A stretch of DNA of 64,000 nucleotides. Origin: an uncultured Alphaproteobacteria bacterium (GTDB lineage Bacteria > Pseudomonadota > Alphaproteobacteria > Rhizobiales > Rhizobiaceae). Under the pieces are notes generated by a model, which was given only the letters and a program-made list of their open reading frames with translations, searched no databases and had not been told where the DNA came from. The translations under genes and the position numbers were made by a program. How positions within the stretch are numbered: position 1 is the first letter of the stretch; each line of letters starts with the position of its first letter. Shown piece after piece: positions 18,573 through 26,984 of the stretch. The stretch is taken from contig CAKMZB010000003.1 in NCBI GenBank assembly GCA_929200315.1, positions 97,586 to 161,585 on the forward strand. Direction: 5' to 3'.

Positions 18573-19660
18573 CGCTGGAGATACTGGAGCGAGATTTCGA
18601 CAGCTTTTTTGCTGTGCCGTTCAATGTTTACGGACGCGAAACAGAATACGTCTCTCCGCTTCGTGGCGATCTGAAAAAGATGCTTCAACGTGACCTCAAT
18701 CCGCTCTTTTCGAAGGATGACGAATTCACCTACTTTTCGGCACGCCGTGCAGGCCAGGCGTGTGGCCGTATCGTGGTTCACGAACATCGCGCGTCCAACG
18801 AACTGTATGGCACCAAGCGTGCAAGTTTCGGCTTCTTTGATTGTGAAAACGACACTACCACAGCGAGGCTGCTCCTTGATGCAGCCAAGCATTGGGCACG
18901 CGCGCGCGGCTTTGAGGAGATTGTCGGAAATTTCAATCTGACTGCCATGCAACAGTGCGGGATTCAGATTGATGGATTTTCCCGATGCGGATACACCGAC
19001 ATGGTCCAGAACCCGCCGCATATTCCCAAACTGCTCAAAGCCAATGGCTTTGCCCCATACTTTCCGATGACAACATTTGAGCTGGATGTGCCCGCCGCAA
19101 ACCGGACGGGGAAGGTCTTGGCCGAAGCCGATGGATTCACATTCGCTCCAGTTAAGAAACGGGCTTTCGCTGAACGGCTGGAAGAGGCTCGAATTGTTCT
19201 CAATGATGGCTTCGCCAGCAATCCAATGTTTGTGCCGTTAAGCGCAGCCGAATTTGATTTTCAGGCCGGCGAAATGACGGCCATTCTCGATCCGAGATTA
19301 TCATCAGTGGTCCACAAGAACGGAGATCCGGTCGGCGTCGTTATCTGTATTCCCGACATCAATGGATTTCTGAAGGCAACTCGATCGCGCATCGGGCTTA
19401 TGACGCCGTTTCATTTTCTGCGCTACCGGTTGAACCGCAAACGGGCGGTCATCATTTTCTATTCTGTGTCATCGAGCCAACATGGTCAGGGCATCATGGG
19501 GGCCATGCTGGATCGTACGCTTAACGCGCTTCAGCGGGCCGGTTATGAGAAGCTTGGGATCACCTGGATCGCAGATGTGAATCCAGCAAGCCTCCGCCAG
19601 ATGGAAAAACTGGGGGCGGAACCACTACACAAACTGCATCTGTTCAAAGCCGAGATCTGA
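18569..19660 (+). CDS. tandem-GNAT N-acyltransferase, YghO / bacterial ceramide synthase-like
   Basis: A 363-residue protein resembling the YghO family, which from memory includes the bacterial ceramide synthase of Caulobacter. The landmark is FGFFDCEND (87-95), then AAKHWARARGF and a GNFNL segment followed by a long conserved run to MVQNPPHIPKLLKANGF. The C-terminal half carries a second GNAT-type loop (SSQHGQGIMGAMLD) and ends in the usual ADVNPASLRQMEKLGAE. A long-chain acyl group as donor is therefore plausible. It starts with an ATGA overlap with the membrane-protein gene. No serine palmitoyltransferase or acyl carrier gene is in the window, so it need not make sphingolipid. Confidence 0.7.
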   Translation: MTLEILERDFDSFFAVPFNVYGRETEYVSPLRGDLKKMLQRDLNPLFSKDDEFTYFSARRAGQACGRIVVHEHRASNELYGTKRASFGFFDCENDTTTARLLLDAAKHWARARGFEEIVGNFNLTAMQQCGIQIDGFSRCGYTDMVQNPPHIPKLLKANGFAPYFPMTTFELDVPAANRTGKVLAEADGFTFAPVKKRAFAERLEEARIVLNDGFASNPMFVPLSAAEFDFQAGEMTAILDPRLSSVVHKNGDPVGVVICIPDINGFLKATRSRIGLMTPFHFLRYRLNRKRAVIIFYSVSSSQHGQGIMGAMLDRTLNALQRAGYEKLGITWIADVNPASLRQMEKLGAEPLHKLHLFKAEI

Positions 19661-19662
19661 AT

Positions 19663-20661
19663 GTGAGCCTCCCTCTACGCGACATCATTGAAGGAGCGAT
19701 GTTGGCGCCGAGCGTTCACAACGTTCAGCCGGTCCGATGGGCGATTGATGGAGATCGTCTGATCGCTGTTTGTGACAACAGCACGGTGCTGCCCCATGCC
19801 GATCCCGCGGGCCATGATATTTTGGTCAGTGTCGGGGCGTCTGTCGAAGGTGCGGTTCTGGCAGCTTCTGCTCTGGGTCTTAAAACGCAGGTCAAACTGG
19901 AGAACACTGCCGGAACCAATGAGCGGTTCACCAAGCAGACGACACTTAGTTTTTCTCAATGTTCCAAAAAGGACAAACTCGCCAGCTGCATCACCACAAG
20001 AGCATCCTGGCGTGGACCATTTGCGGCGACGTCCGCAGCTGACCGCAGAAGCGCACTGACCCTTACCTCTCAAACTTCCACAATCACATGCGACGAATTC
20101 CAGTTGGAAGAAATCGGCCAAATGGCAGATCGCGCGACCTTTACATTCATGAACAACAATGACGTTCGCAATGAACTGTTGAGCTGGATGAGATTGAGAC
20201 GGGGCCACCCGCAATGGTCTATCGATGGTTTGAATGCCGACGCAATGAACATGAACTTCTTCGAAGCAGCCGGTGCCTTTCTGGTCCTTGGGAAATCTTT
20301 TGAGGTGTTGTCCAAAATGGGTTTGGCGAAGGCCCTCGTATCTGAGGCCAGACGCTACAAGACAGCCACCGGTATAATGGTGGTTCACTGCCCAGCGAAC
20401 CAAAACCCGGTCCAGAAGGGGCGAACATTTTATCGTGAATGGCTTAGACTGGAGCAGTTGGGTTTTGCTGCCAATGTGGTGTCTGCGCTGGCTGACCATG
20501 AACCCTCATGCGCCAGCCTACATAGATTGTTAGATTTGCCAGGTGACCAGAAAATATTAACTGCACTTCTTTTCGGACGCCGCCCGACTGGCACAACTAT
20601 ACCCAAACGTGCCCGCTTGCCGCTGGACAATCTGATTGTCGATGCCGGCGCGCTAAAATAG
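19663..20661 (+). CDS. Acg-type nitroreductase-like protein
   Basis: A 332-residue protein of the nitroreductase-like fold, Acg branch. The diagnostic N-terminal motif APSVHNVQPVRW (residues 15-26) is present; in nitroreductases this segment (APS..N.QPW) contacts FMN. A TTRASWRGPF segment near residue 112 and RRPTG near the C-terminus also match the branch. Family members bind FMN; some Acg proteins appear to hold flavin without reducing nitro compounds. It begins with GTG two bases after the upstream stop, making it the last gene of the five-gene operon. Pairing of E1-like and nitroreductase-like parts is also seen, as far as I recall, in Mycobacterium tuberculosis Rv1355c (MoeY). Confidence 0.75.
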   Translation: MSLPLRDIIEGAMLAPSVHNVQPVRWAIDGDRLIAVCDNSTVLPHADPAGHDILVSVGASVEGAVLAASALGLKTQVKLENTAGTNERFTKQTTLSFSQCSKKDKLASCITTRASWRGPFAATSAADRRSALTLTSQTSTITCDEFQLEEIGQMADRATFTFMNNNDVRNELLSWMRLRRGHPQWSIDGLNADAMNMNFFEAAGAFLVLGKSFEVLSKMGLAKALVSEARRYKTATGIMVVHCPANQNPVQKGRTFYREWLRLEQLGFAANVVSALADHEPSCASLHRLLDLPGDQKILTALLFGRRPTGTTIPKRARLPLDNLIVDAGALK

Positions 20662-20668
20662 CCAGCTT

Positions 20669-22399
20669 TCAAAGCAATTTCAGAAACTCCAGCAAATCCA
20701 ACTTTTCATCCGATTCAAGAGAAGTGCCGAAGTTATGGCCACCATTACGCTGTCCTTCGTTGCCTGTGTCGTAAAGGACCGGAGTTGAAAAAGGGACGTG
20801 GTCGCGGGGATAATTTCCACTTCTCTCCAGCCGCAACCCCAGCCGCTCGAAATCAAGCGAATGCCCGCCGACCAGGAAACTCTCATGGCGCTGGTCTGGC
20901 GAAAGCAGGGCGGCGATAGTTGGCACCGATCCATTGTGCAAATATGGAGCGGACGCCCATAAGCCGTGCAATGGTGGAGCAGTGTAAAGCCCAGTCACTT
21001 CCGCGGAAATAGTGTCAGCATAAGTTGTGTCTTCGATCGCAGCAGCCAGGGCCGGCGTGAAAGCTGCGGAACGCAACGCATCCGTCCCCACTGTTCCAAG
21101 CCAGTTTGGGAACTCACGAAGAGCTGGGGTTTCGCCCGACCAGCCATAAGTCCCATGACACTCGGCACAGATGCGCTGATAGGCTGCAAAACCTCGACGC
21201 GCCTGATTTACATCGATCGCACCCGGAAATGACTGGGGTTGGTATTCTTCCGCTAAAAACGCAAAGATGGCGCGCGCATCAGTCCGGTATTTCTTGGCAC
21301 TATCAGGATGTACACCCATGCTTGGAACGGTGAAAAAAGTTGTGATGTCCGCCATCGCATGGAGGTGACGCTGGTCGATCTTGTCTCGCTGCAACGAATA
21401 TTGCCGCTCTCGTCCCTTGGGCGCATATGCCCCGTCGGCAAGAAGGCTTGAGCGCCAAACACGGCCACCGAGTTCTGGAATTGAAACAATCCCATTGTCA
21501 CCCGCTCCATCAGAAATCAGCGGCAGACCGAAGACATGTTTGAGGGCCGCTACTCCGTTCGTTGCTCCTGGAACTCCGTTTGGAAAGGGAAGCGCGCGAT
21601 CTTGTTGCTTCAGGGCGTTCAAGCGGTCGACAATTTGCGGGAGGATAAGCCACCGTGCCGTTGTTTTTTCCCGCCAATCCATTTCCGGAAAAATTGCGCT
21701 TGCAGTCTCTATCAGTGCGCTAGGATTGCTGGTTTGATTCCGCATCGCTTGAAAGATGGCGTCTACATAAGCTTCCAGATTGATGGAGGTATTGGGCATA
21801 CCAAGCCACGCACGATCAGGCCTGGGAGCCCCATTGGCATCATAGGTAACGCCAGCATGGCATGCGGCGCAGCCAACATTGGAGACAAGAAGTTTTGAGC
21901 CTCCGACCGGCGCAATGAACCCTGCAGTCATACCAAAAGGAACGGCCCCAAATCCGTCTTTTCCGTCTGCTGGAACGCCATTGACCAAGTCAGTTTCTAT
22001 GAGAAATCCAAACCGTGCCAAAATGACATTCAGCGTTCGTCGTGACAGTTCAGCAGCCGGGTCCCGACGCCGCTCTTCCAACACCAAAGCCGCAGCGGTC
22101 AATCGCCAGGGCAGAGCGTGGCTGTTGAGCGCATGAACGCTCAAGCCCCCAAAGGCAGCACCTTGAAATGCCGCAACGCCGTCTGTCGCGCCATCAGCGT
22201 TCAAGGGGCTTTCAGGGCGGGTCAACGACGTCGTCGTCGGCACGGCGAACAACCAAGCGGCCATGAGCAAGCAAAGGACGGTTCCAACAAAAATTGCAGC
22301 CGCAGTTTTCAGATAGATCAACTGATAGCCCTTAATCAGAATGATGGAACTTCGTCCGAGACACTTGCGACGATTTGGATCAAGAACGATATGCGACAA
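20669..22399 (-). CDS. di-heme c-type cytochrome, peroxidase/RoxA-like
   Basis: A protein of up to 576 residues with an N-terminal membrane anchor or signal (IFVGTVLCLLMAAWLFAV) and two c-type heme sites, CAACH near residue 176 and CAECH near residue 409. The spacing, the segment PDRAWLGMPNTSINLE after the first heme, and the length resemble large di-heme cytochromes related to MauG, cytochrome c peroxidase and RoxA. It should be periplasmic. The start is unclear: TTG at 22399 has its purine run directly adjacent, while TTG at 22321 has AAGGG seven bases upstream. It converges on the nitroreductase gene with only seven bases between stops. Membership of that pathway, or service as electron acceptor for the isethionate dehydrogenase, are both speculative. 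Confidence 0.75.
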   Translation of the reverse strand: MSHIVLDPNRRKCLGRSSIILIKGYQLIYLKTAAAIFVGTVLCLLMAAWLFAVPTTTSLTRPESPLNADGATDGVAAFQGAAFGGLSVHALNSHALPWRLTAAALVLEERRRDPAAELSRRTLNVILARFGFLIETDLVNGVPADGKDGFGAVPFGMTAGFIAPVGGSKLLVSNVGCAACHAGVTYDANGAPRPDRAWLGMPNTSINLEAYVDAIFQAMRNQTSNPSALIETASAIFPEMDWREKTTARWLILPQIVDRLNALKQQDRALPFPNGVPGATNGVAALKHVFGLPLISDGAGDNGIVSIPELGGRVWRSSLLADGAYAPKGRERQYSLQRDKIDQRHLHAMADITTFFTVPSMGVHPDSAKKYRTDARAIFAFLAEEYQPQSFPGAIDVNQARRGFAAYQRICAECHGTYGWSGETPALREFPNWLGTVGTDALRSAAFTPALAAAIEDTTYADTISAEVTGLYTAPPLHGLWASAPYLHNGSVPTIAALLSPDQRHESFLVGGHSLDFERLGLRLERSGNYPRDHVPFSTPVLYDTGNEGQRNGGHNFGTSLESDEKLDLLEFLKLL

Positions 22400-22680
22400 T
22401 CTCCCCTACTACAAACAAAGATGAGTAGCTGACCCGGCCCGACGGCAAATCTTCGCCATCGGTATAACGTTGTCGCCTTGCTTCAGAATGAACACTACTC
22501 ACATGACGAGCTTGGTGGGGTCCCAAAGATCGGGAATGTCGCGCCAAAGTGGGATTTTCTCAATCGGACGTTTCGAGCCAGAAACATGACGCCTAGGGGA
22601 ATGAAAATGGGTATCGGGACCGGGAGAAGTTTCTCGTTCACCAAGTGCTGAACTGAACTTCTACCCGAGGCAACTGATCA
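22400..22680. other. intergenic region between cytochrome c and iseR
   Basis: About 280 bases with no convincing gene on either strand. It must contain the promoter of the leftward cytochrome gene and the 3' end of the leftward iseR transcript. I see no clear terminator hairpin. Confidence 0.4.
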
Positions 22681-23451
22681 TTATTCGTCCGTGACGAGTT
22701 GTCCCAATTCACTGGCCGCTGTTCTGAGCGGTTCGAGAAATTCGACGACCTTGTCGCTGGTGACACGCTGTTTAGGTGCGTGAGCTGCCAGGGTCGCCAT
22801 GATGCGGCTGTTTACATCCAGGATCGGCACAGCAAGCGCTACCATGTCAGGCATAAACTCCTCGCGGTCGAGCGCGTAGCCCAGTTCGCGAACGCGCACC
22901 AACTCTCGCCTCAACTTGCTCAGATCCGTGATTGTGTTGGGTGTTTTCGGCTCCAGTTCGATGGCACTCATCAAGCCCCTGAAATGGTTCGGTTTCAGCG
23001 AGCTTAGATACACTTTTCCGCTGGCCGTGCAGTAAAACGGCACCCGTGTTCCAATCGGCAACTGGATCCGCAAAGGCCACTCGGTTTCAACTCGCTCCAG
23101 GTAAATCATGCCGTCACGGTCCGGCAATGCAATGTTACACGTCTCGCCGATCTCTCTGCTGAGGTTTCCAAGAACGGCCAGCCGCGCCGTGCGAATGCGC
23201 AGCGAGGACATAACTCCACTGGCGAGCGTCCTGAGGCGGGAGCCGGGAGAATACGTTCGCCCGTCGAGGTCCCGCTGTAGAAAACCCTCTTCTTCCAGTG
23301 TTGCAAAGAGCCTGTGAATGGTGGGCTTGGGCAGTCCTAGTGTTGCGTTCACATCGGTAGGAGTTACCGGAACCCCCGAACGTACGATCTCTTCAATAAC
23401 CAACAACAATCGCAGATTGGTTGGTATTGTTGCGGTCGCTTCCTCATCCAT
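22681..23451 (-). CDS. iseR: IclR-family regulator of isethionate use
   Basis: A 256-residue IclR-type transcription factor. The winged helix-turn-helix occupies residues 10 to 75 (PVTPTDVNATLGLPKPTIHR as the recognition part), and the effector domain follows with the typical CNIALPDRDGMIYLERVE and FYCTASGKVYL segments. It sits 19 bases downstream of the TRAP large-permease gene on the same strand, so it is probably the last gene of the importer operon. In known isethionate loci an IclR protein named IseR occupies this place. The symbol rests on context; the effector, probably isethionate or a product, is inferred. Confidence 0.85.
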   Translation of the reverse strand: MDEEATATIPTNLRLLLVIEEIVRSGVPVTPTDVNATLGLPKPTIHRLFATLEEEGFLQRDLDGRTYSPGSRLRTLASGVMSSLRIRTARLAVLGNLSREIGETCNIALPDRDGMIYLERVETEWPLRIQLPIGTRVPFYCTASGKVYLSSLKPNHFRGLMSAIELEPKTPNTITDLSKLRRELVRVRELGYALDREEFMPDMVALAVPILDVNSRIMATLAAHAPKQRVTSDKVVEFLEPLRTAASELGQLVTDE

Positions 23452-23469
23452 AAGGTTCTCGAGTGTTTT

Positions 23470-24822
23470 TTACGGCAACAAGGCAGTGGAAAGTTGCGGC
23501 ACTAACGCGATCAACACCCAGACCCCGATCAACGTGATGAGGTACGGCACTATATAACGAAGTAGCCGGAAATAGGGAACGCCCGTGACGCCGGACGCCA
23601 CATAGAGGTTAAGGCCGTAGGGTGGGGTGATAAACCCGATTGAGGCCCCAACGAGGAAGACCACAGCAAACTGAACCGGCTCAACACCAACCGAATGTGC
23701 AACTGGCGCCAAGATCGGAGCCAGAATAATTGTTACCGGGAGGCTTTCCAGAACCATGCCGGCGACGAACACAATTGCCATCGCGGTAAACAGAACCGCG
23801 TAGTAACCACCCATTGATGTCACGAAACCGCCAATGACTTCCTGCGCACCGAGCACCGACAGAATTTGCTGCATGACAACCGATACGGCGATCAATGGCG
23901 CAAGGATCCCGGTGATCTGAGCTGAACGCATGGTAATGGAGGGCAGTTCCAGCGGCCCAAACCCACGTACCACCAGCATTTCCGAGTAGCGGATTTCGGA
24001 AATTTCACGATCCGCACCAGGCCCGAATATCCTGTACAGGGGAAGGCAAACAAAACCCACGATTACGCAGAATCCAACCGTAACGCCGGCCGCTTCTGTT
24101 GGTGAAAACTTGCCGGTATAAATCCCCCATAGGACCAGGCCGATCGCGAAGAAGCCAAGCCAGGCACCGATAGCGGTCTTGATGACACGACTGATTTGCA
24201 GCGGAATCAGAAAACCCCAACCGTTTTTAAGACAAATGAAGAAGCAGGCCGTCATCATGCCCATAACCATGATTGTGCCTGGCAGAATTCCTGCCACGAA
24301 CAGATCCGAGATCGGCAGATTGAGCAGAAATCCATAGACGATGAAAATGATCGACGGCGGGATGATGATGCCGACCGTTCCACCAGCCGCAGCGGTAGCC
24401 GCTGAAAAGCGCTCGTCATACCCGCCCTTCACCATCTCTGGATGCAGCATCGAGCCGATGGTTGCGGTTGTTGCTGAGTTCGAACCAGAGATCGCGGCAA
24501 ATAGCCCGCAGGCACCGAGCGCTGCCATGGCTAATCCGCCGCGGAGCCAGCCTAAACACGAATAGGCAAAATCACTCAACCGGCGTGCAATCCCGGAGCG
24601 GTTAATGAGGTCACCAGTCAGAATGAAAAGCGGCATGGCCAGCAGAGCAAAACCGTCAGTGAAGACATCACCCAACGCAGCGCCAATGTTGTCGAGCGGC
24701 AGGCCCAGAACAAAGGACATGGCGATGACCCAATAGCCAATGACCAGGAAGACCGGAACGCCAAGCATGAACAAGCAAGTAACGCTGATTGAGATGAGCG
24801 CTATGATCGTTGAGTCAGCCAT
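23470..24822 (-). CDS. iseM: TRAP transporter large permease (DctM type)
   Basis: A 450-residue inner-membrane protein with the long-permease layout of TRAP carriers: about 12 helices, the GLPLDNIGAALGDVFTDGFALLAMPLFILTG-type opening (conserved MPLFIL), and the central PPSIIFIVYG loop. It couples solute uptake to a sodium or proton gradient. A strong ribosome site (GGAGGAG) precedes the ATG at 24822. It follows the small permease with one base between stop and start. The isethionate substrate is inferred from the divergent iseJ-xsc genes. Confidence 0.9.
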   Translation of the reverse strand: MADSTIIALISISVTCLFMLGVPVFLVIGYWVIAMSFVLGLPLDNIGAALGDVFTDGFALLAMPLFILTGDLINRSGIARRLSDFAYSCLGWLRGGLAMAALGACGLFAAISGSNSATTATIGSMLHPEMVKGGYDERFSAATAAAGGTVGIIIPPSIIFIVYGFLLNLPISDLFVAGILPGTIMVMGMMTACFFICLKNGWGFLIPLQISRVIKTAIGAWLGFFAIGLVLWGIYTGKFSPTEAAGVTVGFCVIVGFVCLPLYRIFGPGADREISEIRYSEMLVVRGFGPLELPSITMRSAQITGILAPLIAVSVVMQQILSVLGAQEVIGGFVTSMGGYYAVLFTAMAIVFVAGMVLESLPVTIILAPILAPVAHSVGVEPVQFAVVFLVGASIGFITPPYGLNLYVASGVTGVPYFRLLRYIVPYLITLIGVWVLIALVPQLSTALLP

Positions 24823-24823
24823 A

Positions 24824-25492
24824 TCAATCTCCTCCGATAACCGCAGGTTGGATCAATTCGTCACCACGTTTGAACCTGGCAATATCAGTAATGAGATTTT
24901 CAAATACCCGCGCAACAAGCGATGTGAACGACAGGGGAACCGCCAGCAAAAACCACCACTGCATGACATTGTCTGTGCCCAACATGATCTGGAAATTAGC
25001 GGCTGAATTAGCCACCACCCGCATGGATGTGACAAAGACGACCCAGGAAAATCCAATCCAGAGGGCAGCATCGAGCACCAGACAGGAGAACTGGCCGATA
25101 CGCGGCATGGCGCTTCGAAACTCAATAAAAGCAAGGTGGGTTCGCAGCTTGACGTTATAGCTGCATCCGAACCACGTCATGATCAGGAAGAGGAACGGTG
25201 GCAGCGTCGTGGACCACGGTGCTTGCTGCTGCAGAACGAAGCGCCGGAAAACCTCAACAAAAATGATGGCACCAATAGCGAGGTAGGAAACAACCATGAC
25301 GGTTGGTTCCAGACTTCTCTCCGTCCACGGGTTAAGGCGATAGACCGTCAGGATAAGTCCTGCAGCAATGATCATGGCGAGCAGGCCCAGCGGCCAGACT
25401 GCCGGCTGCCCCATCACCTGACTGATCTGCCAGGAATCGGCAGATAGTAACGCAGTGACAACTTCTGATGTGCCTTGAAACCAATTGAGCAT
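24824..25492 (-). CDS. iseL: TRAP transporter small permease (DctQ type)
   Basis: A 222-residue membrane protein with about four to five helices. The central segment LPPFLFLIMTWFGCSYNVKL and the following HLAFIEF match DctQ proteins, where a W and a charged H/R pair are conserved. GGGGAGAG lies eight bases before the ATG at 25492. It is separated from the binding-protein gene by 137 bases that include a terminator-like hairpin, which probably keeps its expression below that of the binding protein. Confidence 0.85.
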   Translation of the reverse strand: MLNWFQGTSEVVTALLSADSWQISQVMGQPAVWPLGLLAMIIAAGLILTVYRLNPWTERSLEPTVMVVSYLAIGAIIFVEVFRRFVLQQQAPWSTTLPPFLFLIMTWFGCSYNVKLRTHLAFIEFRSAMPRIGQFSCLVLDAALWIGFSWVVFVTSMRVVANSAANFQIMLGTDNVMQWWFLLAVPLSFTSLVARVFENLITDIARFKRGDELIQPAVIGGD

Positions 25493-25584
25493 GGTGTTCT
25501 CTCCCCAGAACTAGCAATGCCGACGTCTCATGCGGCTCGGCCTGTAGAAGCTAGGCTAAATCTCTGACAATGGGCGATGTTCGG

Positions 25585-25618
25585 CAAAAACCCCGGACAA
25601 TTCGTCTTTGCCCGGGGT
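25585..25618 (-). terminator. intrinsic terminator/attenuator after the TRAP binding-protein gene
   Basis: On the minus strand ACCCCGG (25618-25612) pairs with CCGGGGT (25596-25590) and is followed directly by a T run (TTTT). It begins 12 bases after the stop of the binding-protein gene and precedes the small permease. This fits partial termination so that the abundant binding protein exceeds the membrane subunits. Confidence 0.65.
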
Positions 25619-25629
25619 CGCCTTGTGCA

Positions 25630-26865
25630 TCAGGCTGAACGCCACCAACGCCTTGGTTCCACGTTTTCTGCCAACGTATCCTTTGGAATCTGGCGAGCAA
25701 CATCGTAGATTCCCTGGTAGGTATCGACACCGCCAGCCCAATTGTTGAGCCGCTCACGCCACTGTGCCCATGGTTCAGGATTGAACTCAGGCGAACACAT
25801 TTCTTCAGCCATCTTGATCTGATCCTCGCCCAGGAATGCAGGGCGCACATTGTCGCGTGCAAATATCGTATTCGGCAGCTGCGGGTCCGAGAAGCCAACG
25901 GTGTTAACCAGAGCTGCCTCGTTTGCCGCCTGGACATGGACCTGTGCCAAATACGACGATTCCATAATGGCGTCCTGCAGGTGCGGTTCCATCGCATCAA
26001 ACACTTTGGCTGACATCGAGGTATGCTCGGTACCGCAGAAGAACTTCAGATCAACCGACTGGCTAACCACTGGTGACATATTGGCGTAGGCCACGGCCGA
26101 AGCCCATGTCTCGGCACCATCAATCAGGCCCTGTTTGAGACCATCCAATGTCTCTTCCCATGCAACCGGCACCGGGTTGAGGTTCAGAAGCTGCATCGCG
26201 ATACGGCCCAACTGCGTACCGGTCACGCGGTTCTTGGTCCCGAAGAGGTCTTCCAGCTTGGTGACAGTCGGTTTCTCAGCAAAGTTCTGCCCCAGCTGGA
26301 TACCGCGAAGCTCACAATGGCTGAACAGGAACTTCAATCCGTGACGCTTCTCAAGCGGCTCACGAAGCAGCTTCATGGATTCCGGGCTATAGAGGAAGTG
26401 GTACTGAGACGCACGGCTCGGGAACATGTAGGCGTAGTCGAGCACGTTGAGATATGGTGCACCACCAGCTGAGTTCTGCGTTGAAGCTGCATACATATCA
26501 ACGACACCAAGCTGGGTTTTTTCAACACAGCTGAGCTGTCCGCAAATTTGGTTGTCGCCAATAAATTCGACACGGATCTCGCCTTCTGTACGCTCTTCAA
26601 GGTCGCGCGCGAACTCCAGAACACCAGCACGCTCGATCAGCAGGTTGCGCGCATTAAAGCCCGAGGCACCAAGCTTTAGCGTGTGTTTTGCCTCCTTGGC
26701 AAAGCGCTTTTCGTAGCTCGATCCCGCAGCGCGCGCGAGTGAAGATAGAGAAACGGTACCTGTCAGTGCCGCCGCTCCCAAGACGACTGACGACAGGCCG
26801 TACTGACCGGTCAGACGCATAAGATCCCTGCGGTTTACTCCGCTCAGGGTTTTTGATGCTTTCAT
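25630..26865 (-). CDS. iseK: TRAP transporter substrate-binding protein (DctP type), Tat signal
   Basis: A 411-residue periplasmic binding protein. The N-terminus has a twin-arginine signal (NRRDLMRLTG) followed by a hydrophobic core and a cut near LARAAG. The body has DctP-type features such as FAEKPTV-like and KNRVTGTQLGR segments, the latter holding the conserved arginine region that contacts a carboxylate or, here, probably a sulfonate. The ATG at 26865 follows GGGAGGAAATT, a strong ribosome site; an upstream Met at 26886 lacks one. The first gene of the importer operon, divergent from iseJ. Substrate by context: isethionate. Confidence 0.85.
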   Translation of the reverse strand: MKASKTLSGVNRRDLMRLTGQYGLSSVVLGAAALTGTVSLSSLARAAGSSYEKRFAKEAKHTLKLGASGFNARNLLIERAGVLEFARDLEERTEGEIRVEFIGDNQICGQLSCVEKTQLGVVDMYAASTQNSAGGAPYLNVLDYAYMFPSRASQYHFLYSPESMKLLREPLEKRHGLKFLFSHCELRGIQLGQNFAEKPTVTKLEDLFGTKNRVTGTQLGRIAMQLLNLNPVPVAWEETLDGLKQGLIDGAETWASAVAYANMSPVVSQSVDLKFFCGTEHTSMSAKVFDAMEPHLQDAIMESSYLAQVHVQAANEAALVNTVGFSDPQLPNTIFARDNVRPAFLGEDQIKMAEEMCSPEFNPEPWAQWRERLNNWAGGVDTYQGIYDVARQIPKDTLAENVEPRRWWRSA

Positions 26866-26880
26866 AATTTCCTCCCAGGA

Positions 26881-26895
26881 TCTCAATTATTGAGA
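26881..26895. promoter_or_regulatory. perfect 15-bp palindrome, candidate IclR (IseR) operator
   Basis: TCTCAAT-T-ATTGAGA is a perfect inverted repeat with a one-base centre. It lies 16 bases upstream of the TRAP binding-protein start, in the 119-base divergent promoter region shared with iseJ. IclR proteins commonly bind short palindromes in such positions. A second, weaker symmetric stretch (GAATATCGTATATC) lies at about 26918-26931. Binding is inferred. Confidence 0.4.
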
Positions 26896-26984
26896 CTTGC
26901 AGTTTCATTAATAGTCGAATATCGTATATCTGGCAAGCGGAAAGTCCGCCACCGCTAAAACAGCAACAAAAGAAGGCAGTCGAG

